A stretch of 64,000 bases of DNA from Pseudooceanicola onchidii (GTDB taxonomy: Bacteria > Pseudomonadota > Alphaproteobacteria > Rhodobacterales > Rhodobacteraceae). The notes under the pieces were generated by a model. That model did no database searches. It had not been told where the DNA came from and saw only the letters and a program-made list of their open reading frames with translations. Both the position numbers and the translations under genes were made by a program. The stretch is from positions 1,178,001-1,242,000 of the forward strand of contig NZ_SPUW01000001.1 of assembly GCF_004959925.1 (NCBI RefSeq), written 5' to 3'. Shown piece after piece: positions 38,939 to 47,922 of the stretch. How positions within the stretch are numbered: position 1 is the stretch's first letter; each line of letters opens with the position of its first letter.

Positions 38939-39859
38939 TCAAACCCCAATTCTGCGCCGCCGCACCAGCCCGTAAAGCCGCCCGTCCAGCACCACCAGAC
39001 CAAGCGCGACGATGACGAAGCCCGCGATATGGCGGTGCAACAGCACTTCGCCCAGCACGAAGTGACCCAGCAGGATCGCGACCGGCACCAGCAGCAGCGT
39101 CACCAGCATCAGGTTGCCGCTGCCCGCCTTGGCGAGGATCGAGTAATAGAGAAGATAGGCCGTCGCGGTGGCGATCAGGCTATAATACCCGATGGCGACC
39201 CATGTGACGGGCTGTAGGGCCAGCGTCGGCGCGCCCTCCATCCACCAGGCCAGCGGCAACAGCACCAGCGTCGATCCGGTCAGCATGCCCGCTGCCGCGA
39301 CCACGGGCGGCAGGTGCGACAGGCGGATGCGGGCAAAGGACCCGGCCAGCGCATAGCACAGCGTCGCCGTCAGGACCGACAACTGCGCCAGCGACCGCAG
39401 ATCGATATGGCTGAGCGTCTCGAGCCCCATGGCCACGGCCACGCCCACGACCCCGAAGGCCACGCCCATGGCCTTGCGCCGGGTCAGCTGTTCATCGGCA
39501 AAGACGATGGCCGCGACCACCACGCCGAAGACGGCGGTGAAGGAATTGAAGATCGCGGTCAGCCCGGTTTCGATATGCAGCTGCCCCCAGGCAAGGAAAT
39601 AGAAGGGCAGCACGTTGTTCAGCACGCCCATCATCAGGAAGGCCAGCCAGACGCGCGGATCGCGCGGCAGCGGCATCCGGCGCAGCAGCACCACCGCCCA
39701 AAGCACGATCATCGCCCAGCCGCAGCGGTGCAGCACGGCGGTGAAGGGGCCGACCTCGTCCAGGACAAAGCGCGTGGCAAGGAAACTGCCGCCCCAGATC
39801 AGCGACAGGACAAGAAGCTGCGTCCAGGCCAGGCCGGACATGGATTTCTGTGATGTCAT
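38939..39859 (-). CDS. EamA/DMT-superfamily transporter
   Basis: 306-residue inner-membrane protein with ten predicted helices in two EamA repeats (first repeat LSLIWGGSFLATRFVLDEVGP; second around LARIRLSHLPPVVAAAGML). Family members export amino acids, nucleosides or metabolites; the substrate cannot be told. The start at 39859 is MTSQKS; 17 extra upstream residues are possible but charged and unlikely. A second EamA gene lies just upstream in the same direction. Confidence 0.88.
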   Translation of the reverse strand: MTSQKSMSGLAWTQLLVLSLIWGGSFLATRFVLDEVGPFTAVLHRCGWAMIVLWAVVLLRRMPLPRDPRVWLAFLMMGVLNNVLPFYFLAWGQLHIETGLTAIFNSFTAVFGVVVAAIVFADEQLTRRKAMGVAFGVVGVAVAMGLETLSHIDLRSLAQLSVLTATLCYALAGSFARIRLSHLPPVVAAAGMLTGSTLVLLPLAWWMEGAPTLALQPVTWVAIGYYSLIATATAYLLYYSILAKAGSGNLMLVTLLLVPVAILLGHFVLGEVLLHRHIAGFVIVALGLVVLDGRLYGLVRRRRIGV

Positions 39860-39955
39860 GGCGGCATTTGGCGCAGCGGGCCGGGGGCGGGCAACCCGGA
39901 TCCTGTGCAATCACGCCTGTGCTGCATGCGGGGTATATGCGGGCGGGTCGCGGGC

Positions 39956-40846
39956 TCAGCCGCGGGCACCGCCCCGGATGTTATAGTAATTGGCACCGAA
40001 GATGATCGCGGCGCCGATCAGCACGAAGGGATCCAGCGCCTCGTTATACAGAAGCAGCCCGACCACGGCGGCCGTCGGCAGGCGCAGGAAATCCATCGGC
40101 GACACGACCGAGGCCGGGGCGATCGACAGCGCGGATGTCACGCAGAAATGGGCGAAAAGACCCGCGCAGCCCACCAGCACCGCCCAGGGCCAGAGCGCGG
40201 CAGAAGGCACCGCGAAGTCCATATCATAGCCGCCGCAGACCAGCCCGAAGACCGCCTGCATCACCGTCAGCCAGAAGAGGATGCCGATGGTCGACACGTC
40301 GCGGGTCAGCAGCTTGGTCGTCAGGATGGTGCCCGCAAAGCCGAGCGCACAGGCCGCGGCCGCCATCAGCCCCGGCGTGATCGCCTGCGCGCCGGGCCGG
40401 GTGATCAGCAGGATACCGGCAAAGCCCACCACCCCCGCAATCGCCCGGCGCGAGGTCATCTTTTCCCCCAGCAGCAGCGGCGACAGCACCAGAACCCACA
40501 GCGGCGCGGTGAATTCCAGCGCGAAGACCTGCGCCAGCGGGATCACGGTGATTGCGTAGAACCAAAGATTCTGGCCGGTGAAATGCGCCACGTTGCGGAT
40601 CAGGTGCAGTCCGAACCGCCGGGTCGACACCTGGTCCCACGCCCCGCGCATCGCCACCACCGCCACGACGATGACGACACCCGTCAGGCTGCGCCATGTC
40701 ATGATCTCGAAGGTATCAAGTTCGGCGGCAAGAACGCGGCCCGCCACGGCCATCGTCATGAAGGATGCAATCGCCCCCAGCATCCAGATCGCGGCGCGCA
40801 GGTTGGGCGAGGGCAGGGGTGTGGCAGGGGCTATCGGCTGGGTCAT
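39956..40846 (-). CDS. EamA/DMT-superfamily transporter, second copy
   Basis: 296-residue ten-helix permease, diverged from the neighbour at 38939-39859. The first repeat includes IWMLGAIASFMTMAVAGRVLAAELDTFE and the second AVLVGCAGLFAHFCVTSALS. The layout resembles RhaT/YdcZ-type S-adenosylmethionine or drug/metabolite exporters of alphaproteobacteria, but I cannot assign a substrate. Start at 40846 (MTQPIAP). The frame remains open to 40996 without a ribosome site. Confidence 0.87.
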   Translation of the reverse strand: MTQPIAPATPLPSPNLRAAIWMLGAIASFMTMAVAGRVLAAELDTFEIMTWRSLTGVVIVVAVVAMRGAWDQVSTRRFGLHLIRNVAHFTGQNLWFYAITVIPLAQVFALEFTAPLWVLVLSPLLLGEKMTSRRAIAGVVGFAGILLITRPGAQAITPGLMAAAACALGFAGTILTTKLLTRDVSTIGILFWLTVMQAVFGLVCGGYDMDFAVPSAALWPWAVLVGCAGLFAHFCVTSALSIAPASVVSPMDFLRLPTAAVVGLLLYNEALDPFVLIGAAIIFGANYYNIRGGARG

Positions 40847-41197
40847 TCGGATTCGGATCTTGGAACCGCGCGACCCTAGCAGCGCGCGCGGGGGTGTCCA
40901 GATGTCGCGGCCCGGTCTCGAATTCCTTGACACATTCGCATATGATAATTCAAATTGTCGGTATCGCGGCCAAAGTCGCACAGCAAAAAGGGCCAAAAGC
41001 CCTTATGAATGAGGGGAGGCTGGTTTTAGGTCACTTTCGGATGAGCCTTTGATCTGGGTCAAGGCCGGGGGGGCGGCAATTTGTAACCTGCCCTTGAATG
41101 GATGCGCGACTTAAAACCATTCCAATTCGGAACTGACGGTGCTAGCACCGGACCGCCCGCCCGCGCGCGGACAGGCGAAGACCAAGGAGGACTGCCC
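40847..41197. other. Divergent promoter region between an EamA gene and hemA
   Basis: 351 bp with no gene. It is locally AT-rich around 40935-41035. It holds the FNR-type box at 41049-41062 and the ribosome site AAGGAGG just before the hemA GTG. Confidence 0.6.
41049..41062. promoter_or_regulatory. FnrL/Dnr-type binding site upstream of hemA
   Basis: TTGAT-CTGG-GTCAA matches the FNR consensus TTGAT-N4-ATCAA at 9 of 10 fixed positions. It lies 136 bp before the hemA start. In Rhodobacter sphaeroides hemA is activated by FnrL under low oxygen, so the same control is likely here. Confidence 0.7.
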
Positions 41198-42421
41198 GTG
41201 ACCTACGAGGCTCATCTGGACCAGGCGCTGAACCAGCTCCACGAAGAAGGCCGCTACCGGACCTTCATCGATATCGTGCGGCACAAGGGTCAGTTTCCCC
41301 ATGCGACGCGCCGCAGGCCCGATGGATCCGAACAGCCGGTCACCGTGTGGTGCGGCAACGACTATCTTGGCATGGGCCAGCATCCGGTGGTTCTGTCCGC
41401 GATGCACGATGCGCTCGACAACGTCGGCGCAGGATCGGGCGGCACGCGCAACATCTCGGGCACGACGCTTTATCACAAGGCGCTCGAGGCCGAATTGGCC
41501 GACCTGCACGGCAAGGAAAGCGCCCTGCTGTTCACCTCGGCCTACATCGCCAATGACGCGACGCTGTCGACCCTGCCCAAGCTTTTCCCGGGCCTCATCA
41601 TCTATTCGGACGAACTGAACCACGCCTCCATGATCGAGGGCGTGCGCCGCAACGGTGGCGCCAAGCGGATCTTCCGTCACAACGATGTCGAGCATCTGCG
41701 CGAACTGCTGCAGGCCGACGATCCTGCCGCGCCCAAGCTGATCGCCTTCGAATCGGTCTATTCGATGGACGGCGATTTTGGCCCGATCGAGGCGCTGTGC
41801 GACCTGGCCGACGAATTCAACGCGCTGACCTACATCGACGAGGTGCACGCGGTCGGCATGTACGGCCCCCGCGGTGGCGGCGTGACCGAACGGGACAACC
41901 TTGCGCACCGGATCGACATCATCAACGGCACGCTGGCCAAGGCCTATGGCGTGATGGGCGGCTATATCGCCGCGTCGGAAAAGATGTGCGACGCGATCCG
42001 GTCCTATGCGCCGGGCTTCATCTTCACCACCTCGCTGCCGCCGTCGGTCGCGGCGGGGGCGGCGGCCTCGGTCAAGCATCTGAAGACGGATCAGGCGCTG
42101 CGCGACCTGCACCAGCAGCAGGCCAAGGTGCTCAAGCTGCGGCTGAAGGGTCTGGGCATGCCGCTGATCGACCACGGCAGCCACATCGTGCCGGTGATCG
42201 TCGGCAATCCGGTCCACACCAAGATGCTGTCGGACATGCTGCTTGAGGACTTCGGCATCTATGTTCAGCCGATCAATTTTCCGACAGTGCCGCGCGGCAC
42301 GGAACGGCTGCGGTTCACGCCGTCGCCTGTCCATGGTCCGGACGAGATCGACAAGCTGGTTCGCGCGATGGATTCGCTCTGGTCGCATTGCGCCCTGAAC
42401 CGCCAGGAACTGGCAGGCTGA
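41198..42421 (+). CDS. hemA: 5-aminolevulinate synthase
   Basis: PLP enzyme that condenses glycine and succinyl-CoA into 5-aminolevulinate, the alphaproteobacterial entry to haem. The 407-residue protein begins with GTG at 41198 after AAGGAGG. It has [39 protein letters not shown] and the PLP-lysine motif [14 protein letters not shown]. The first in-frame ATG (41102) would add 32 residues over the promoter and is rejected. Confidence 0.95.
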   Translation: MTYEAHLDQALNQLHEEGRYRTFIDIVRHKGQFPHATRRRPDGSEQPVTVWCGNDYLGMGQHPVVLSAMHDALDNVGAGSGGTRNISGTTLYHKALEAELADLHGKESALLFTSAYIANDATLSTLPKLFPGLIIYSDELNHASMIEGVRRNGGAKRIFRHNDVEHLRELLQADDPAAPKLIAFESVYSMDGDFGPIEALCDLADEFNALTYIDEVHAVGMYGPRGGGVTERDNLAHRIDIINGTLAKAYGVMGGYIAASEKMCDAIRSYAPGFIFTTSLPPSVAAGAAASVKHLKTDQALRDLHQQQAKVLKLRLKGLGMPLIDHGSHIVPVIVGNPVHTKMLSDMLLEDFGIYVQPINFPTVPRGTERLRFTPSPVHGPDEIDKLVRAMDSLWSHCALNRQELAG

Positions 42422-42558
42422 CTTTGGGGTCCGGCGGGGGGCATCTAGTGCCTCTCGCCGAACTTTCTACCACCCCTAGTTGCCTTTCAATTAACGATTT
42501 TGTGCACGACGGGGGGCTGAAACCCGCCCATTGGTTTCGTTTTCCTTTAAAACTCCTT

Positions 42559-42601
42559 GAATCGTGATAGGGTCTTAGCAACAAAGACCGAGACTCGAAT
42601 C
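42559..42601. promoter_or_regulatory. Three GANTC methylation sites upstream of rodZ
   Basis: GAATC at 42559-42563, GACTC at 42592-42596 and GAATC directly after it at 42597-42601. GANTC is the CcrM methylation site in alphaproteobacteria; three in 43 bp is well above the roughly one per 300 bp expected at this base composition. The rest of 42422-42645 carries the rodZ promoter and no gene. Confidence 0.5.
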
Positions 42602-42645
42602 GGGGTGATAACGGGTCTCAGCACATTCGCGGACGGGGCAGCAGC

Positions 42646-43881
42646 ATGATGCGGCGCAGGAAGCTCAAGCTGGAGCAGGAGACGGTCCAGCCTAAGGGAT
42701 TTGACGACTACGAGCTGAAGCTCGGCGACATGATGCGCGGTGAACGCGCAACCATGGGTAAATCCCTGCTCGACGTTCAGCGCGAGCTGAGGATCAAGGC
42801 GTCCTATATCGCCGCGATCGAAAACAGCGATCCCGACGCCTTTGAGACCCCCGGTTTCATTGCTGGCTACGTGCGGTCCTATGCCCGTTATCTCGACCTC
42901 GATCCCGACCGGGCCTTTGCGCAGTTCTGCGCCGAAAGCGGGTTCGAGATCGCCCATGGCATGTCCGAAGCCGCCTCTGGCGTGAAGCGTCAGAAGGTTG
43001 AACCGGTGAAGCCGAAAGGTGTCGACGCGCTTGGCTCCTCCACGGCGTTTCTTCCTGAAAAGGAAAGCTTTTTCTCGCAGATCGAACCCGGTGCCCTTGG
43101 CTCTGTCGCGGTTCTGGTCGCCCTGATCGGGGCGCTTGGATATGGCGGCTGGTCGATCCTGACCGAAGTGCAGCGGGTCAAGTTCGCACCCGTCGAACAG
43201 GCGCCCGAGGTCCTGTCGGATCTGGATCCGATCCAGGCCGTGCCGGGATCCAGCCTGCCTGCAGGCCCCGCGAGTGTCTCGACCACCGGACGTGCCGCCG
43301 AGGGTCTTGACCGTCTGTACCGGCCCGAGGCGCTGGACGTACCCGTTCTGGTTGCACGCGATGCGCCGATCTCGACCCTGAACCCGTCGGAAAACGGTGC
43401 CTTCGTCGATGAGACGCAGCAGGCCGAGGCCGTGGTTCCCGGTTCGGCCGAAGACCGCGCGGTTGCCCTGGCCCTGGCCGGCGCAACGGCCGGCACCGAA
43501 CCGACACCGACCACGCCGCAGGTCACCGAAACGCTGCGCCCGGGCGTCACCATCGTCGCCGTCCGCCCCGCATGGGTGCGCGTCAGCGCCGCCGACGGCA
43601 CGGTGGTCTTTGAAAAGATCCTCGATGCGGGCGAAGAATATGCCGTCCCGATGATGGAAGAGCCGCCGCTGCTGCGCGCGGGCATGTCCGGATCGCTCTA
43701 TGCCTCGGTCAACGGCGAGTTGCGCGGACCGCTTGGCCCGGGCACCGCGACGATCCGCAACGTGGCGCTGGCGGCCGATCAGATGGCCGACACCTATTCG
43801 GTCGCGGACCTGTCTTCGGACCCGGTCGCGCAGGACATCATGCTGGCCAAGGCGCGCCAGCTGGAAACCCCGACCGAGTGA
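42646..43881 (+). CDS. RodZ-like cytoskeleton/HTH protein
   Basis: 411-residue bitopic membrane protein. Residues about 22-95 form an HTH_25-type domain (LGDMMRGERATMGKSLLDVQRELRIKASYI, then AGYVRSYARYLDLDP). One membrane helix follows near residue 150 (GSVAVLVALIGALGYGGWSIL), then a long Pro/Ala-rich linker and a C-terminal DUF4115 beta domain (WVRVSAADGTVVFEKILDAGEEY). This is the RodZ architecture; RodZ links MreB to the wall-synthesis machinery. The promoter carries a GANTC cluster. ispG follows, as in many alphaproteobacteria. Confidence 0.85.
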   Translation: MMRRRKLKLEQETVQPKGFDDYELKLGDMMRGERATMGKSLLDVQRELRIKASYIAAIENSDPDAFETPGFIAGYVRSYARYLDLDPDRAFAQFCAESGFEIAHGMSEAASGVKRQKVEPVKPKGVDALGSSTAFLPEKESFFSQIEPGALGSVAVLVALIGALGYGGWSILTEVQRVKFAPVEQAPEVLSDLDPIQAVPGSSLPAGPASVSTTGRAAEGLDRLYRPEALDVPVLVARDAPISTLNPSENGAFVDETQQAEAVVPGSAEDRAVALALAGATAGTEPTPTTPQVTETLRPGVTIVAVRPAWVRVSAADGTVVFEKILDAGEEYAVPMMEEPPLLRAGMSGSLYASVNGELRGPLGPGTATIRNVALAADQMADTYSVADLSSDPVAQDIMLAKARQLETPTE

Positions 43882-43916
43882 TCCCGCACAGGTGATCGCC
43901 CCTTGGACACGCAGAC

Positions 43917-43944
43917 CGGCCCGACGCATTGCGGCGGGCCGTTT
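43917..43944 (+). terminator. Possible weak terminator after rodZ
   Basis: CGGCCCG (43917-43923) pairs with CGGGCCG (43935-43941) around an 11-nt loop, followed by TTT. The short T run makes it a weak or partial terminator ahead of ispG. Confidence 0.4.
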
Positions 43945-43992
43945 CGCGTTGTAAGCCTTCGCCAACCCTCACCGCGACCCCGCGAGGCCCTC

Positions 43993-45117
43993 ATGTCCCA
44001 TAACCCCGTCCGCCCCTGGCGCAACATCGACCGCCGCAAGAGTCGCCGGATCATGGTCGGCACTGTCCCCGTGGGGGGCGATGCGCCTATTTCGGTGCAG
44101 ACCATGACCAACACCGACACATCGGACGTGGCGGCGACCGTGGCGCAGATCCAGGCAGCAGCGGATGTGGGCGCCGACATCGTGCGGGTGTCCACGCCCG
44201 ACGAATCCTCGACCCGTGCGCTGAAGGACATCGTGCGCGAAAGCCCGGTGCCGATCGTCGCGGACATCCATTTCCACTACAAGCGCGCCATCGAAGCGGC
44301 CGAGGCCGGCGCCGCCTGCCTGCGGATCAATCCCGGCAACATCGGCGACGCAAAGCGCGTGGCCGAGGTTGTGCGCGCCGCCAAGGACCACGGCTGTTCC
44401 ATCCGCATCGGCGTCAATGCCGGGTCGCTGGAAAAGCACCTGCTTGAGAAATACGGAGAGCCGTGTCCTGACGCGATGGTCGAGTCCGGGCTGGATCACA
44501 TCCGCATCCTGCAGGACCACGACTTCCACGAATTCAAGATCAGCGTGAAGGCCTCGGACGTCTTCATGGCTGCCGCCGCCTATCAGCAGCTGGCCGATGC
44601 GACGGATGCGCCCATCCACCTCGGGATCACCGAGGCCGGGGGGCTGATGTCCGGCACGGTCAAATCCGCCATCGGGCTGGGCAACCTGCTGTGGATGGGC
44701 ATCGGTGACACCCTGCGCGTGTCCCTGTCGGCCGACCCGGTGGAAGAGGTCAAGATGGGGTTCGAGATCCTCAAATCCCTTGGCCTGCGGCACCGGGGCG
44801 TCAACATCATCTCGTGCCCGTCCTGCGCGCGTCAGGGTTTCGACGTCATCAAGACGGTCGAAAAGCTGGAACGGCGGCTTGAGCACATCAAGACGCCCAT
44901 GTCCCTGTCGATCATCGGCTGCGTGGTCAACGGCCCCGGTGAGGCGCTGATGACCGACGTGGGCTTTACCGGCGGTGGCGCCGGGTCGGGCATGGTCTAT
45001 CTGGCGGGCAAGCAAAGCCACAAGATGTCGAACGACCAGATGGTCGACCACATCGTCGAACAGGTCGAAAAACGCGCGGCCGAGATCGAGGCGACGCAGG
45101 TCGAGGCGGCGGAATAG
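43993..45117 (+). CDS. ispG: 4-hydroxy-3-methylbut-2-enyl diphosphate synthase IspG
   Basis: Fe-S enzyme of the MEP pathway that converts MEcPP to HMBPP. The 374-residue protein has [30 protein letters not shown], and the cluster-binding cysteines in [15 protein letters not shown] and [12 protein letters not shown]. The start at 43993 (MSHNPV) gives the normal N terminus; an upstream ATG at 43903 lies in the terminator-like hairpin. Complements dxr in this window. Confidence 0.96.
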   Translation: MSHNPVRPWRNIDRRKSRRIMVGTVPVGGDAPISVQTMTNTDTSDVAATVAQIQAAADVGADIVRVSTPDESSTRALKDIVRESPVPIVADIHFHYKRAIEAAEAGAACLRINPGNIGDAKRVAEVVRAAKDHGCSIRIGVNAGSLEKHLLEKYGEPCPDAMVESGLDHIRILQDHDFHEFKISVKASDVFMAAAAYQQLADATDAPIHLGITEAGGLMSGTVKSAIGLGNLLWMGIGDTLRVSLSADPVEEVKMGFEILKSLGLRHRGVNIISCPSCARQGFDVIKTVEKLERRLEHIKTPMSLSIIGCVVNGPGEALMTDVGFTGGGAGSGMVYLAGKQSHKMSNDQMVDHIVEQVEKRAAEIEATQVEAAE

Positions 45118-45123
45118 ACCCGC

Positions 45124-45783
45124 CTAGCGGGTCGCGTATTTTTCCAGCACGACAACGGGCACCGCACCCTGGACCATCATCGTCGGAAAGACGAAGGACG
45201 GCGCGGTCTGCAACTCGAGCGCCGCAAAAGACGCGGCCTCGATTGATGGGGCAGGGCGCAGCATCCGGTCCTGGACTCGCGGCGATGTATCAAGGGCCGC
45301 GTCCAGCTCTGCCTGCGTTCCGGCCGCCATCAGATCGGCCCTGAGCGCGCGGTAGGCGGCGATGCCTTCACGATCCAGCACCGACAGCAGCAATTGCGCG
45401 GCGCCGCTGTCGGCGGCGAAACGTGGCTCGACCCGGATATCGTCGTGGCGGGCCAGAAGGGCGTCGACCTGCACCCAGGCCTCGGCGCAGGTAGCGCAGG
45501 GGTAGGCCTCGAAAAACAGGACCGTCAGGCGGGGATCCTCTGCGCCATAGCCCCGGTCGGTCGGGGCAAACAGCGCCGCCTGATCGTCCAGTCGTGCGCG
45601 GTCCTGCGCGGCGTATTCGTCATAGAGGTCGGGGCTCAGGGCCCGCATGATCACGGAAGGATCGTCCAGCAGCGCGGCCCGCACCTCGGCGCGGAACGCC
45701 GCACGGTCTGCAGCCGACAGGTCCAGCCCCTCGGACAGAGCGGGACCGGCCAGCAAAAGCGACAGGACAAGCGGGCGGATCAC
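45124..45783 (-). CDS. DsbA-family thioredoxin-fold protein, diverged paralogue
   Basis: 219-residue secreted protein with a signal peptide (PLVLSLLLAGPALS). Its pattern follows the upstream gene: ADRAAFRAEVRAALLDDPSVIM, then VLFFEAYPCATCAEAW with a CATC active site in place of CGYC. The cis-Pro region reads LQTAPSFVFP. It starts with GTG overlapping the previous stop (GTGA), so it is translated from the same mRNA. The role is probably a partner or specialised thiol oxidoreductase. Confidence 0.8.
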   Translation of the reverse strand: MIRPLVLSLLLAGPALSEGLDLSAADRAAFRAEVRAALLDDPSVIMRALSPDLYDEYAAQDRARLDDQAALFAPTDRGYGAEDPRLTVLFFEAYPCATCAEAWVQVDALLARHDDIRVEPRFAADSGAAQLLLSVLDREGIAAYRALRADLMAAGTQAELDAALDTSPRVQDRMLRPAPSIEAASFAALELQTAPSFVFPTMMVQGAVPVVVLEKYATR

Positions 45784-46529
45784 CCTTCGCGCTGGTCCGT
45801 CACGATCTCTTGCATGTTCTGCAGCGGCACATAGCCCCGGATCATCTGGTCGCCAAACACGAAGGTCGGCGTGCCGTTGATCTTCAGCTTGGAGGCCAGG
45901 TCGTGGGTCTTGCGGATCTCGGCATCGACGGCCGGGTCTTCGATATGGGCGACGATCGGCGCGGCGTCGATGCCAAGGCTGTCGGCCAGCCGCGACAGTC
46001 CGGCTTCGTCCGTCGGCCCCTTGTATTCCATCAGCGCGTCGTGAAGCATGCCGTAGGCCTCGTCCCCGGCAACCTGCTTGGTCGCCACCGCAAAGCGCGA
46101 CATGGCCAGCGATTCCGGCCCGAGGATCGGCAGTTCCTTGACGATGAACCGGATGTTGCCGTCCGCTTCGATCAGCTGCTGCACCTCCTGGAAGGCCTTG
46201 CGGCAGTAGCCGCAGCGATAGTCCAGGAATTCGACGACCGTCACGTCCCCCTCGGGGTTGCCGCCGACCCAGGAATAGCCGTCCTCGAAGATCTCGGCGG
46301 CATTGCCCTTCACAAGGTCCAGGTCGTTGGTCACCTGATCGGCGGCGTTGCGCTGTTCCAGGACCGCGACGGCCTCCATGATGACCTCGGGGTTGTCCAG
46401 AAGGTAGGCCCGCACCTCGTCGCGGAAGGCCTTGCGTTCGGCATCGGTCATGTCGGTCAGGTCCAGCGCCGCGGCCGGGGTCGCAAGCAGGCCCAGAAGG
46501 GCAAGGGGGGCAAGGCGGGTCATCGGCAT
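45780..46529 (-). CDS. DsbA-family thiol oxidoreductase (Com1/ScsC-like)
   Basis: 249-residue periplasmic protein with a signal peptide (PLALLGLLATPAAALD), an N-terminal helix (DAERKAFRDEVRAYLLDNPEVIMEA) that in related proteins aids oligomerisation, and a DsbA domain with active site CGYC in FLDYRCGYCRKAF and cis-Pro in INGTPTFVFG. Such proteins form or shuffle disulfides in the periplasm. It is followed directly by a CATC paralogue and preceded by an M48 protease gene on the same strand, an envelope-maintenance set. Confidence 0.88.
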   Translation of the reverse strand: MPMTRLAPLALLGLLATPAAALDLTDMTDAERKAFRDEVRAYLLDNPEVIMEAVAVLEQRNAADQVTNDLDLVKGNAAEIFEDGYSWVGGNPEGDVTVVEFLDYRCGYCRKAFQEVQQLIEADGNIRFIVKELPILGPESLAMSRFAVATKQVAGDEAYGMLHDALMEYKGPTDEAGLSRLADSLGIDAAPIVAHIEDPAVDAEIRKTHDLASKLKINGTPTFVFGDQMIRGYVPLQNMQEIVTDQREG

Positions 46530-46550
46530 ACTCCGGATCTGGTCACAGGG

Positions 46551-47879
46551 TTAATTCTCGGTCTTGACGGCATTCAACACATCCTGCGCGCGTTGCCAAC
46601 CGGGCGCGCCGCGCGGCAGCAGGTCGGCGGCCCTTTGCGCAAGCACGCGGGCTTCCTTGGTGCGGCCATGCATCGCATGGGCTTCGGCAGTGACAAGCGC
46701 CGCCATGCCGGGGTTGCCCAGCTTGGCATAGGCCGCCCCCAGGTCACGCAGCGCCTGCGAATTGCGCCAGTCCTGGGCTGTCGATCGTTCCAGAAGCGGC
46801 ACCGCCTTGCGCAGCCGGTCGGTTCCCCCAAGCGCCACCAGCGCCCGTGCGTAGCTGGCCATGATCAGGGGATCCTTCGGCGCGCGCTGCAGCGCCGCGC
46901 CGTAAGCATTGGCCGCACCGCCGAAGTTGCGGCTTTCCATCAGGATCTGGCCGCGCAATTCGTCGTAGAAGGGATCGGACCCCCGCGTCTGCCGGGCCTG
47001 ATCCAGCTTGGCCAGCGCCTTGCCGGTCTGGTTCAGCCGGTGATGGGCCACTGCCTCGCGCATGGCGCGCACGTCCGGATAAGGGCTGTCCTTCGATCGC
47101 TGGAACGTCCACTTGGGATTGCGCACGAAGGCCGACAGCTTGCCCTTGGCGCGGTCGAACCAATAGTCGGCCTCGGCATTCGGCTTGCCCGAGGCACCGT
47201 AGCTTTGCGCCAGCGCCTTGATCTGCCGAAGCCGGTCGCGCGACAACGGGTGCGACTGGGCATAGACGTCCTGACGGCGGGCGGGCAGGGCCTCCTGGCC
47301 GGCGAAAAGCTCCATCAGCGACACCGCGCCCGAGGTCTCGACGCCCGCCGCCGCAAGGTAGCGCATGCCGGACTGGTCGGCGGCGGCTTCCTCGGCGCGG
47401 GTGTGGCCATAGAAGACGCGCTGCGCCGACGACGCGATGCCCACGGCCAGCCCGCCTGCCGCGCCCCCCGCACCGGCGGCTCCGGCGGCGGCGGACAGGG
47501 CCATGCCCAGCATCATCACGTTCTTCGCGCTTTGGGCATTGGCGGCACGGCGCACCAGATGGCCGTTCGCGATATGCGCGGCCTCGTGCGCGATCACGGA
47601 TTGCAGTTCCGACGCCTTAGACAGCCGCAGGATCAGGCCCGAATGGATGTAGATCGCCGTCGGATCCAGCACGAAGGCGTTCATCGACCCGTCCTGGATC
47701 ACGTAAATCCCCACGCGTGAGGTGCTGAGCCCGGCCGCCCGCAGGATCGGCGCGCCCAACTGTTTCAGCGCGTGTTCGATGTCTGGATCCCGCACAAGCG
47801 TCGCCGCCAGTCCTGCACGCGGCGCCAGGGACAGCGCAAGGATCAGCGCGCAGAAGATCAGGCGGATGATTGACCTCAA
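46551..47879 (-). CDS. M48 metalloprotease with TPR repeats (BepA-like)
   Basis: About 442-residue envelope protease. A signal peptide (LIFCALILALSLAPRAGLA) precedes the catalytic domain with HEAAHIANGH and the third ligand in EEAAADQSGMRYL; the C-terminal third is TPR-like helices (YGAALQRAPKDPLIMASYARAL). BepA in E. coli degrades stalled outer-membrane proteins. I prefer a TTG start at 47879 behind GGAG at 47886-47889, which puts the signal peptide at the N terminus; an ATG at 47972 would add 31 residues and overlap the divergent aminotransferase gene. Confidence 0.85.
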   Translation of the reverse strand: MRSIIRLIFCALILALSLAPRAGLAATLVRDPDIEHALKQLGAPILRAAGLSTSRVGIYVIQDGSMNAFVLDPTAIYIHSGLILRLSKASELQSVIAHEAAHIANGHLVRRAANAQSAKNVMMLGMALSAAAGAAGAGGAAGGLAVGIASSAQRVFYGHTRAEEAAADQSGMRYLAAAGVETSGAVSLMELFAGQEALPARRQDVYAQSHPLSRDRLRQIKALAQSYGASGKPNAEADYWFDRAKGKLSAFVRNPKWTFQRSKDSPYPDVRAMREAVAHHRLNQTGKALAKLDQARQTRGSDPFYDELRGQILMESRNFGGAANAYGAALQRAPKDPLIMASYARALVALGGTDRLRKAVPLLERSTAQDWRNSQALRDLGAAYAKLGNPGMAALVTAEAHAMHGRTKEARVLAQRAADLLPRGAPGWQRAQDVLNAVKTEN

Positions 47880-47922
47880 GGGGGACTCCGTCGACAAGGT
47901 GGCAACACTGTCGGAGATGCCA

